Shown: positions 11,098-22,090 of the stretch, piece by piece
Position numbering within the stretch: the stretch's first letter is position 1
Layout: each line of letters starts with the position of its first letter
Assembly: GCA_036346275.1 (NCBI GenBank)
Contig: CM070725.1
Location: 37,386,104 to 37,450,103, forward strand
DNA from: Otatea glauca
Taxonomy: Eukaryota > Streptophyta > Magnoliopsida > Poales > Poaceae
Direction of reading: 5' to 3'
DNA length: 64,000 nt
The notes under the pieces: generated by a model
Told to the model about the DNA's origin: nothing
Databases searched by the model: none
Seen by the model: the letters and a program-made list of their open reading frames with translations, nothing else
Translations under genes and position numbers: made by a program

Positions 11098-13590
11098 TTA
11101 CTCCCCCTTTGGCATCAATAGCCAAAAAGGGCACCTACTTGTGCCTAGAAAAGACTCTTTTGAGCTGGCCCTGAGCTGAGCTTTTCTTTGGTGGAGAGAC
11201 TGGTTTATCATCAGTAGCTTCTTGGCTTTGATTTTCTGGCTCTTGAGACATAGCTTGATCATGCCAACTTGGATAGTCTGGGTCACATGGCTGGATAATC
11301 AACAGTTGAAGATCTGACTGAATTTGATCCAAAGATTCATTCATAGTGCGAGTTTCAACAAGGACGTCACCAACATCATATATGCAATCATGTGCTAGCG
11401 AGTGTAGTCGAGCAAGGCATCCTCGTGAATTCTAAAGATGATCTAACGATGTCTCATCCATAGCGATTGCTTGTATGTGATATACTTGTACTTCAACTTG
11501 ATTTCTCGTTTCTTGTCGATCATCCATTTTTGGTTCATGTCATACAATCATCCTTTATCAGATTTTGATTAGTATCAAGCTGTTGGACATGCTGTCTAAG
11601 ATTGTCTTGATTTTTGCTTAGGTGGTCAAATCTGGACATGACTTCATTTTGAAATTTTGTTTGTTCCTCATATCTTAGAGCTGCTGTATTTTGATCTTCC
11701 AGGTATCTTGTTTAGAATCCTCTTTGATCAGCATAATATTGTTGCTCAAAGGTTGAAAACCAAGAAGGTTGAGAATCAAAGACATTTTCTTGAGCCTGAA
11801 ATGTATTATCTTGTGCTTGCTCATTATACTTTGGAGAAGATGGGATGGGATCTTGACATCAAGCAGACTTTCCCAACCAGAAAAGTATCCCTTTGATCAT
11901 GCTCAGGATGAGCTGATGATGGAGGATAATAGGTTTCAAATTGTTGGGGCATCCCAGATCCTCCTGCTTTATTTTCATGGGCTCCTGGTCTGAAGGTTTG
12001 TGCTTCCATGAACCTTGCTGCAGCTGCTGACTCTTGAAGGTGATAGAATTGTTGCTCTTCATCTAAGGTTCTATCAACTGGACATGTAAGATTTTGAGTG
12101 GCAAGATCATCCATTTTCCACGATTCACTTCCATGAATCACTTGATTTATACGGAGTATGGTGACTCGAGTCTTCCTTTGTTTCATCTTTGAACACTAGG
12201 TTCTCTGTCATTTCTACTCTGATCAGACATATGATGACTCTCATAGGCTTGATGATGTCTTTCATAGGATTGAGGCCAGGAGTCACTTTCTTGTGCCTGG
12301 GAAAAATCTCTAAAACTGTTTCTGTCAAACTCATTTTCAGCTTCTGCCCTTTCTTCACTTTCTTCTTCAGCTGGTTCTGGTTGATTTTCTGGCATTCTTT
12401 GAAGGAAACCAGTGATCCTCAAACTTTGTCCAGTGGCTTGATGCATGTTATATTTCTTTGGAAAGCACTTGAATTCCTTATTTAGATCATTTTGAGAAAT
12501 TATGCCTTGAGACAACAGGACTTCAGTGATTTGCTGGGCAAAAGGCAAAGAACTACTGAACTTTTTGTAGATGGCCTCCTCCATTTGTCCAAAGAAGTAA
12601 TCAACTAGATCTATAGGCTGTCTTGATAAAATGAGATGCAATAACCATGCAAGAACTGAGGTCACTCCTTCCTTCTATCCAGACTTGGGATAGATTGTGT
12701 GCCTCAAGATAATGTGAGAACCTTTGCTTCTTCGACATGATGAGTCACTCTATTTGGATTAAAGTCCTTACTGGAGGTGTCTTTGTATATGTGTCCTGAC
12801 ACTTGCAGATCAGGCATATCCCCACTCAATCTCCACCTCTGATGAGGATACATCTTTTCAAAAATTATTGTCTTATTTGCCAGTGGACTAGAGGCTCCGA
12901 TTGCTGACTCAAACTGAGATGATTTGATTTTTCTTATTTTTCCATTCAGAGTGAACATGATATATTTTCTTTGTTTGTTTACTAGTAAGGATGCATAAAA
13001 TTATAGAGTTCTTGGGACACTCCATGGAATTGTTTTGTTTGACATGATTCTTATCAGTCCAGGAGTTGAGTTTATGCAGTCAGATAGTCCAGTTGAGCCA
13101 ATGATAGTATTCACTTGATCCCATTCTACATATTGGTGAGTTGACAGAGCAGAGATCATCTTTCCTTTTCCATTTCTTTTTTTCAGATAAGCATTGTATA
13201 TGTTCTTGTGTAACAGAGACACAAAATTTTCACCCAGGGCTGCCCTTGACTCTGGAAACCAAATCTTCTTACTTACTAACCGAACTGCTCTCAATCTCTT
13301 AGTACTTAGGTTAGCCAGTTCTTCACTACTAAGGACGTCTATTTCAGAGACCAGTTCAGTACTCTCTGAGGAAGATTCACTGTTGGGTTCATAGGCACAA
13401 TCCTCAGAGGATGACTCAGAATCAATTATTTGTTTTCCTTTTCTGGGGTGAGAAGTAACTACTTTTCGGTTTGCTTGAGCAGATTTGTGAACATCTGGGA
13501 CTAGTACTGGTTCATGAGGTTGTTCAGGCAGATTTGATTCATGGGATGAACTGGATCTTCTTTGCTTCTTACTCTTAACTTTATCAATAA
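11098..13590 (-). pseudogene. Envelope-like ORF of the Sirevirus-like element, broken
   Basis: Open minus-strand segments run from about 13590 down to 11098, between pol and the 3' LTR, where Sireviruses and Athila-type elements carry an extra envelope-like ORF. In order there are a basic, Ser/Glu-rich N-terminal part (about 13590-13300), a globular segment with RLVSKKIWFPESRAALGENF (13294-13001), a segment containing RVTHHVEEAKVLTLS (to 12704), a hydrophobic stretch with ILSRQPIDLVDYFFGQMEEA (12665-12500), and an acidic Glu/Pro-rich tail. No transmembrane or fusion function can be shown. The reading frame is interrupted near 13001, 12700 and 12185 by stops or shifts. Product and function are unknown; assignment rests on position and on the alternation of ORF motifs seen in such elements. 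Confidence 0.5.
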
Positions 13591-13599
13591 TTTTTCAAT

Positions 13600-14880
13600 C
13601 AAACCCCTTTATCTGGATTTTTGACCTCATTTTGATTTCGACTAATCACCGACTTAATGCTCGGACTCAAGACCAGACCCTCTTCAAGCGTAAGAGCGGA
13701 CCTAGAAAAAGAACTAAATCTAAGAACTAGGTCTAGGGTTTGAGACTTGAAGAGAAAAGAGAAGTTTCAAGGAACTTACTGAGCTTGAAGGAGATTCTTG
13801 CGCAAAATGTCGAAGATCACCGTTGCCAAGACCCGATCGAGATTTGCTTCTTGCAGAGAAGAAAAGAAACTTCCATCTTAGAGAAGTTTGCAAGCAAGGA
13901 TATGACAAAGGAGGAATTTGATGGAAGGAGTTCTTGCATTGAATGCATTTTCGGAGTAAAAGGCCTTGATTCTCGACACCTTTAACGGGGTAGTTGGATG
14001 GGAACAGGAGTTACGGCAAGGTGGTGGGACCTCCTTTTGGAATTGGTTTGAATAAGCACAGGGAGTCCACCGAACAGGATCAGGTTAGCAATGGGTAAGA
14101 CTTAAAGCAATAGGTAAGATATTAAACATATTTTGAAATTTTTGAGAGAAGAAGAGGGAATTGGATATAATCCATTTGATGAGAAACGACTTTAGAAATA
14201 TTTGATCATGAGGCAGACTTGATTTAACCAGAGTTAAACAGATTACTAATTTGGCGAGACCAAATTGATTTATACTCAGCCTGAAACACTTTTAGTCCGT
14301 TGTGGAGGAGTTTTAGCCTTTTATGGAGTTAAGACTAAGGACTTCCATCAACTACGGACCAAAAATTTAGTCCGGTGGCATTGATATTTTGTTTGAGATT
14401 AGTCCGATCCAACCAGAACACAGAACTTTTACTTTAAGTTGTTCTCAGTTTGCACTATATCTATATTTCTGAAGATTTTGAAAATAAGAGATATATCTAT
14501 GAATAACAACCAACATCAACATGACACAAAAACGAATTTCAGTGAATGTTTGAGTTTTATATCCAAATGAGCTTAAGTATTTCTTTAAACTAAACTCATC
14601 TGAAAAACTCGAATACTTAATATGGACACTTTGCCAAAAAAAAGACAGATGATAATTTGGTTTCTTTAATTTTTGATTGGATAAGAATGAGCATAGAAAG
14701 GTGAGTCTTATAGCAGCATTTTTTATTATTATTAAAAAGAACTTATTCAAAGAGTTATTTTAACTTGACATTATCACTTTGAATTTATCCTCATTGTTTT
14801 AGTCGAAAAGGAGAGCTGTCGAACAGGAGCAGCGAATGCTACTAACACGATGTGTTGTGCGACTAGTCGAAGCTGCGTTT
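13600..14880. other. Non-coding interior of the Sirevirus-like element
   Basis: No ORF is supported. The stretch has GACCAAAAATTTAGTCCG near 14356 and related TTAGTCCG motifs, echoing the palindromes of the 3' LTR. This supports the same element continuing from the envelope-like ORF towards pol until the foreign insertion at about 14.9 kb. Confidence 0.45.
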
Positions 14881-14889
14881 TGGACGTAC

Positions 14890-17800
14890 GGATATGAGTA
14901 AACATTCAATTAAGAAAACACACAAGATTCAGAGAGCATTTTAGAACACCATTTCTTTATTTATATATAATGTCCCGGTCGACAAGTTTGGAGAGAGAGG
15001 GACAAGACAAGAACTTAGGCTTCACCCCTACGCACGCGCCCTAGAGCCTCTATGAGCGCATCTCTGGCCCTGAGGAGAGAGGGGAAAGCTTCAAGGAAGG
15101 CGTCCACGGCAGCACTATCTCTAACGACTGCCCTTTGTTTAGCCATCTCTGCTAGAGTGCGATCAAATTCCCTCCAGAGCTCTGCAAGCTCGGATTGTCC
15201 TTAACAAAAGTCTAACCCTTGATCAGTAATTCCGAGCTTTGCTCAATACGTGAGCACGGCTATTCAATAGGTTTACACTGGCAGAGGTTATGCACTTTAC
15301 CCACACGACGTGATATTCTCTTTGTGCTCGCCATCAAGACACTTCCTTTGTGTAACGCAGAATTCACGACAAAGCCTTCAGAACCTCTACCTTAACCAAA
15401 GAACCTCTCCTGTGTTGCCTTCGCTATCACTCCTCTCGCATGATGTCACCGGCGTATAGGACAGGCCAACACCGCTGGATGGGTACCAAGCCGCAAAGAC
15501 AGTACGCTCCACACGTGTACACTTCCGTACCGCGCCCCGAGGTATCGAGGAAAGATATCGAACCCTAATCAACTAGGGTGCATCCCATATCGCATATGTG
15601 GTCGCATGATTGACTCAGTCAAAGGCTTGCAAGGTTAAGTCCTTAAGATGATCGAGGCAAGACTTTCACATACCCCCGCCCATCGGGCCCACCTTGGCAT
15701 TCTCGCCTTGCCCCTTGCCCCAATCTAAATCATAACCACCCCGCTTGATTACCAAGCACCACGCTACCATCGCCAATTTAACTCGCTATGTGACATCCTC
15801 TTGCCACCGCAACTCAATCTCATCGTGACCACACATGACACACAAGTTCATAACATCATTCCATATTCCATTAGTCAAGATTATTTATCAAAGACTAAAG
15901 TACATGTGATGGCGTGGCATGACTAAGCAACTAATACGGTCTAACCATCCCATGTTGATTATTATTACTAACCAACTATAATGAACCAATCTAGGGTGAC
16001 AATATATCATGGTATACAAATGGCAAGGTAGGGTATAGAGCAATTGGGTGTAATAGCTAAGTCCCAAATTTAATTGAAGACATTTGTAAATGTCAAATAA
16101 TATGCAATAAAGTAAAACAATATAGCAGTTTTTGTAATCGTAGGTTCAACATGATCAAAGCACAACTTGCCCGCACTTGCTATAAACGCTTCTTTACTCT
16201 TTTTAATTGATCTTCGCTTATCAACCTTTGGCTCTTCAATCGAATGTTTGACTTCCTCGCCCCTGACTACTTGTAACTTCGAACGACCGCCTAACGACAA
16301 AGAAGCACAAATACAACAAAACTCAAAAGCAATTCAAATAAACTCCAATTTAATATTAGATTGGTACCGAACGGAAGGATTGAATTTAGAACTTAGATTT
16401 GATCAAGATCGGATGAAAGAGAACAAAGCTGTAAGATTTATCGAGAAGGTTACGATCGATAATTAGGGAAAAACGAGTATATTCCAGGATATCCTTCGAG
16501 ATTAATTAACTCGACCGACAAATATTGACATATGGGCTCTTGATCTATAGATCGGTCCATAGAGATATGTTAGTTCATGATGAACTAAACCGATACTTAA
16601 TGTTGACTTTTGTTGACTAAACAAATACATAGTCAAACAAAAGAAAGATAGACTAATAGAATAGATATAGCACCAGGATATGACATATGGCCAATGGTCT
16701 ATCGACCAAGTCCACGAATGAATTTCGTTAATGGCGATTAGATTTTCGTGGATAAGACAAGGACGGATGGAATCGACATTCGAATGCGATCCGATCCGGG
16801 TTCACCATACATCAACGAAGAGACTTGACGATAAAAGGCGATGACGATATGTAGTAAGACAAAGACAAATATCTTACTACGGTGGACACAACGTGGAAAA
16901 CCGCAATACCGGCAATAATGCTCACTTATGAACTCAGTCCATCGAACCGGTCTTAAGTTAGGTTTTGGTCCGACTTTTGCGTATGATAGAAAGATAAAGC
17001 CGACTCACAAGAAATGGGATTAGATCACGATAGGACGATAGAAAGGATAATGACATCGCGCTACGCCTTGCCGGAATGCGACATGCGGCGATAGCGGTTA
17101 GAGCAAAGCGTTAACGGCGAACGTTAACGAAGAAATGTTAGCAATGAACGTTAACGATAGAACGTTAACGACGGGACGTTAACGGCGGGACGTTAACGAC
17201 GGGACGTTAACGGCTGGACGTTAACGACGGAACGTTAACGACGCGAACATTAACGGCGGGACATTAACGCATTTAATTGGACCAAGGGTTAAGTCCGGTT
17301 TGAGCGAAACGATTCAAGGATGAATACACTTGGCATAGGGTAGGATGGTAGGGTTGGCTCTGCGATTAAAGGTTTCCAAAGATGGCGAATCAAATGCGCA
17401 CGCGACACGGCGGACTAGGCCAAAAGACGCGGGTAGATTCTAGAACATGGCTTTGACGGCAACCGGGATCAATGAACTTCAACGGTGGGCAAAATAGGGA
17501 CAATGATTTTCTAGACACAATGACATGGCCACGACAAACCAAAATGGTTGGCGGCACAAGGCAAGCGCACGGCGGTGGCAAAAGACGACGTAACGAATAT
17601 TAAAATTTTCGTGGATGGAACAACAGAGAGGAAGTAAGCACCACTTAGAACGCGCACGACACGAACTCAACGGTATATCCGGATTTGGAAGCAACCTAAC
17701 GGACAGATCACAAACCGCCGATGAACGAACGCTAAAGCTAATAGATCAAACGGTCATAACTATTAAAATAATAGATAAAACCTAACCAAATTTTACAGAG

Positions 17801-18980
17801 AGCTATCTGGGATCATTTGGCACGATATGACGCGAACAGATCAGAGTTTTACCTTATGGATCAACGGGAACGCGCTGACGAAGTTTTCACGACGACGACG
17901 TAATTCGATCGGGAAGATTGAATTTTGTGCAGCAATCCCTTGGACAAAACCTTGAGTTAGGGTGAGCACCGTGTAGAGGACATCAAGAGGAGTCTACAGA
18001 AAAATTGCACGGTCAAACTCAAAAAGCGAAGGAGAACGGGTGACGGCAAGATTCGAGATTGGAACGGCCATAACTTTTGATTTCCTAGATGAAACCGCAC
18101 CAAATTTGGTGGAGAGATAGATCTGACCATATGGCACGAGATGACGCGAGGATTTCAGAAAACTCACCAGTATGACGGGAACGCGATGCCAAGATCGGCC
18201 GCGATGGCGACGCGACGGAAGAGCTCGTCGACGGCGTTGTAGGAGAAAAAGGTCGCCAGCAGAGCTCTGTTTGAATTTTCTAAAACTGTTTCACAGAGGT
18301 GTTGCAACCTTCATGGGGTGCTCCACAAACAATTTGAGGATGAATGGAGTTCGAGAGCGCCTAGAGCTCGGGCCAAGTTCTTACCGGAGTTAGGGAAAAA
18401 AGCTTGTCGAGAGATCTCCGTTGCGATTCTGATGCTGATCTTTTAGTATGATGTGGGTAATGAGGAGAGGCATCTAGGGTTCAATTTTCAGCTACAAAGG
18501 AGCAATGGATCAACGGAAAAGCTACACGGAGTTGGGAGAGAAATCGCTGGTCGGAGGTGCTCCGGTAGGCATTTGCAAAATCTGATTTTACTGGATGTAG
18601 AGGACAGCAAGAGGAAGCTCTGGTAAAAATTTCAGATCAAAATAAGATCGAGTGACCAGGAGAGCTCCGAAGTTATGCCTGAAAATCTGCCGGAATTACT
18701 GTAGCAGATTGTTCCGATCATCCTTGAAAGGTCTTTTCGGCATGATGAAGAACTAAGTTTGGAGAGAAAGAAGAAGAGCTGAGTGAAGGATTGCATCCCC
18801 ACAGCTCTGGTTCGCCTTTTATAGCCATTGTGATAGGAAAGAAATAAATGTATCATAATCCGAAGCGGCTTGAAGTTAGAGAAGATGCGGAAAAACAAGG
18901 AGTTACGGAAACCGAAGAGCTTTTAACGAAAGTCACACAAAGTGGGGTAAGAAAACAAGGGATATGAGCATCAGGATAAG
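14890..18980 (-). mobile_element. Inverted Gypsy-LTR-related insertion
   Basis: The segment 15205-16170 is an inverted, diverged relative of 26960-27850 in the Gypsy 5' LTR. Matching landmarks include AGGTTCAACATGATCAAAGC (16142), CCAATCTAGGGTGACAAT (15991), CATCGGGCCCACCTTGGCAT (15682) and GAGGTTATGCACTTTACCCA (15283). The higher-coordinate part corresponds to the diverged LTR front and holds a 14-bp minisatellite and a degenerate duplication (17780 and 18090). At 15190-14950 the minus strand has a short open segment reading EFDRTLAEMAKQRAVVRDSA, which looks like leader or internal sequence. The segment separates the envelope-like and pol parts of the Sirevirus-like element. Exact ends and a target duplication were not found. 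Confidence 0.6.
17108..17270. repeat. 14-bp minisatellite, GACGTTAACGRCGG
   Basis: About eleven or twelve units in a row, each built around the palindrome GTTAAC, for example GACGTTAACGACGG alternating with GACGTTAACGGCGG. The outer units are more diverged (AACATTAACGGCGG, AACGTTAACGATAG). Confidence 0.93.
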
Positions 18981-19015
18981 TATAGCGAACAAACTTGCTC
19001 CCCCTTAGTCAGACA

Positions 19016-22000
19016 TTATCGAGCAACATTTGAAAAGGCAATGATATTTAGTTCATTTTTTAATTTTGAAAATTTGTCCTCATCAAGCGGCTTTGTGAAA
19101 ATATCAGCCAATTGGTCCTCAGTTCTTACATAACTAAACATAACATTTCCTTTAGCAACATGATCACGAATAAAGTGATGTCGAATTTCAATATGCTTAG
19201 TTCTGGAATGTTGGACCGGATTGTTTGCTATTTTCACTGCACTTTCATTATCGCATAGTAGAGGCACATTATCAAATTTTATACCAAAATCTAAAAGGTT
19301 TGTTTGATGAATAAGATTTGAGCACAACAACTTCCTGCAGCCACATATTCGGCCCGGCGTAGATAGTGCTCTTGAATTTTGCTTTTAGAAAACCAAGAAA
19401 CTAAAGACCTTCCAAGCAAATGACAACTCCTTGAGGTGCTCTTACGATCAATCTTGCATCCGCATAATCGAATCTGAGTAGCCTAGAAGCTCAAAGGAGC
19501 ACCTTTGGGGTACCATAAATCAATACTTGAAGTGAACTTAAGATATCTAAATATTCTTTTACAAAGACTTAAGTGAATTTCTTTAGGAGCGACTTGAAAT
19601 CTAGCACACATACACACACTAAACATGATATCGGGCCTAGATCTTTGTCAAGTATAGTAAAGAGCCTATCATGGATCTAAAAAGTTTTTGATCAACAGAC
19701 TTACCTCCCACATCTTGGTCAAGATGTGTATTAGTAGCCATGAGAGTCTTTATAATCTTGCATTCTTCCATTTTGAAGCGTTTGAGAAGATCCCTAGTAT
19801 ATTTTTTTTGTGAGATAAAAGTTCCTTCCTTCAATTGCTTGATTTGAAATCCCAGAAAGAAAGACAGTTCCCCAATCATAGACATCTCGAATTCTTTGGC
19901 CATCATGTCACCAAATTCTTTACAAAGAGAAATATTAGTACAGCCAAAGATAATATCATCTACATATATTTGACAAATCATTAATGTTCCATTGATGTCT
20001 TTTAGAAACAATGTTAGATCAACTTTTCCAGTTTTGAAGTTCTTATTGAGTAGAAAATCTCTAAGACACTCATACCAAGCTCTGAGAGCTTGTTTTAGAC
20101 CATAGAGTGCCTTAGATAATTTATACACATGATTTGGCAAGTTTGGGTCTTCAAAACCAGGTGGTTGTTCAACATAGACAGTTTCATCAATGAATCCATT
20201 TAGAAATGCACTTTTTACATCAATCTGAAATAGAGTAATATTAAAATGAGCAGCAAAGGCAAGAAGAAACCGAATAGCTTCAAGACGAGCCACTGGGGCA
20301 TAAGTCTCTCCATAGTCTAGTCCTTCTATTTGAGTAAATCCTTGAGCTACAAGTCTGGCTTTATTCCTTATCACCACTCCATTTTCATCTTGCTTATTTC
20401 AACACCCATTTTGTACCAATAACATTGTGATCCTTTGGGCGATTTGTTAAGCTCGGACTTTGTTTCTTTCAAAATTGTTAAGTTCCTCTTCCATAGCAAT
20501 TATCCAATCAGCATCTTCTAGTGTTTCTTCCACTGTTTTAGGTTCAATACACGAGACAAAAGAGTAATGTTCACAAAAAGAAGCTTGTCTAGAATGAGTT
20601 TGAACACCCTTACTGAATTCACCAATGATTTGGTCTGAGGGATGATCCTTAGCAATGTTATGATGGCTTTTGATGAAAACTGGACAATCTTGTTCTTTTT
20701 CTTCTTCTACTTCATCTTGAGTTCCAACATGAGGCACCATTGATTGAGTGGGAAGTTCATCCTTGTCTTCCTTTGGTCGAATATCACCCACTTCCATCTT
20801 CTTCATTGCTTGTGCCAAGCCATCATCTCCTACATCATCTAAATTCTCATGCTCACCTTGTCCAGTAGCATTATTAAAGACCCTATATGCTTTGGACTTA
20901 GAGGAATATCCTAGCATGAAGCCAGTGTCACATCTAGTTTGAAATTTTCCCAAATGAGTTCTCTTTTTATAGATATAGACTTTGCAACTAAACACACGAA
21001 AATATGATACATTTGGTCTTCTTCCTACCAATAGTTCATAAGGAGTTTTCTTAAGTAATCTATGAAGATAAAGTCTATTTACTGACATGACAAGCGGTAT
21101 TGATAGCTTCATTAAAAAGCATCAGAGGTTTCATATTCATCTAGCATAGATCTAGCCATTTCAATCAAGGTTCGATTTTTCCTTTCAACAACACCATTTT
21201 GCTGAGGAGTATATGTAGCTGAGAGTTCATGTTTAATTCCTAATTCATCACAAGATATTCAATGATATTTGTGTTAACAAACTCAGATCCATTGTCACTT
21301 CTTATTTTCTTGATGGGACAATCAAATTCATTTTGAGCCCTTTTAGCAAAAGTTTTGAAGATTTTTCCAGCTTCACCTTTATTTGGCAAAAAGACTACCC
21401 AAGTGAATCTGGAAAAATCATCAACAATTACCAGACAATATGAGTTACCACCAATGCTAGCATATGAGGTGGGACCAAACACATCCATATGCAAAAGCTC
21501 AAGTGGTCTAGTGGTGGACATGATACTTTTAATTGGGTGAGAATTAGCTACTTGTTTGCCTGCTTGACAAGCGCTACATAGCTTATTCTTTTCAAATTTG
21601 ACATCTTTCAACCCCACCACTAGCTCATTTTTTAAAAGCTTCTTCAGATTAGACATACCTACATGCCCAAGACGCCTATGCCAAAGCCATCCAAGGGAAA
21701 CTTTAGCTAACAGACATGTTGAGATACATGAGGAGTTAGATTTGAAATCTACCAAATAGAGATTTTGAAATCTGAAACCTTTGAATATAAGCTTTTCTTG
21801 TTTATCAAATCTGATTACCCCATCGAGCGAAGTTACAATGGAATCCAAGATCACACAATTGAGCAACAGATATTAGATTGAAGTTTAAGGAATCAACGAG
21901 AAGAACATTGTCAATAGAGTGATCATTTGATATGGCAATCTTACCAAGACCTTTTACCTTTCTTTTGATGTTGTCTCCAAAGGTAATTTTGTGACTTGGA

Positions 22001-22090
22001 TCACTTTCTCCTTCAATTGAGGTGAACATTCTTGAGGTACCGGTCATGTGTTGAGTGCAGCCACTGTCAATGACCCAATGCTTGCACGAC
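19016..22090 (-). pseudogene. Copia pol (protease edge, integrase, RT, RNase H), broken
   Basis: Minus-strand segments together make a Ty1/Copia polyprotein. From the N-terminal side: WVIDSGCTQHMTG at the protease region (22077-22040); an integrase zinc region and core with HMDVFGP and IRSDNGSEF (21866-21240); an IN-RT linker (21112-20447); reverse transcriptase with ARLVAQGFTQIEGLDYGETY, the active-site YVDDIIFG and FFLGFQIKQL (20377-19637); and RNase H ending ADIFTKPLDEDKFSKL (19330-19016). The order IN-RT is diagnostic of Copia. Frames change at each segment boundary and part of the RT-RNase H junction is lost, so it is non-functional as read. No gag is seen upstream. It probably belongs with the 3' LTR at 8918-10782. 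Confidence 0.88.
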
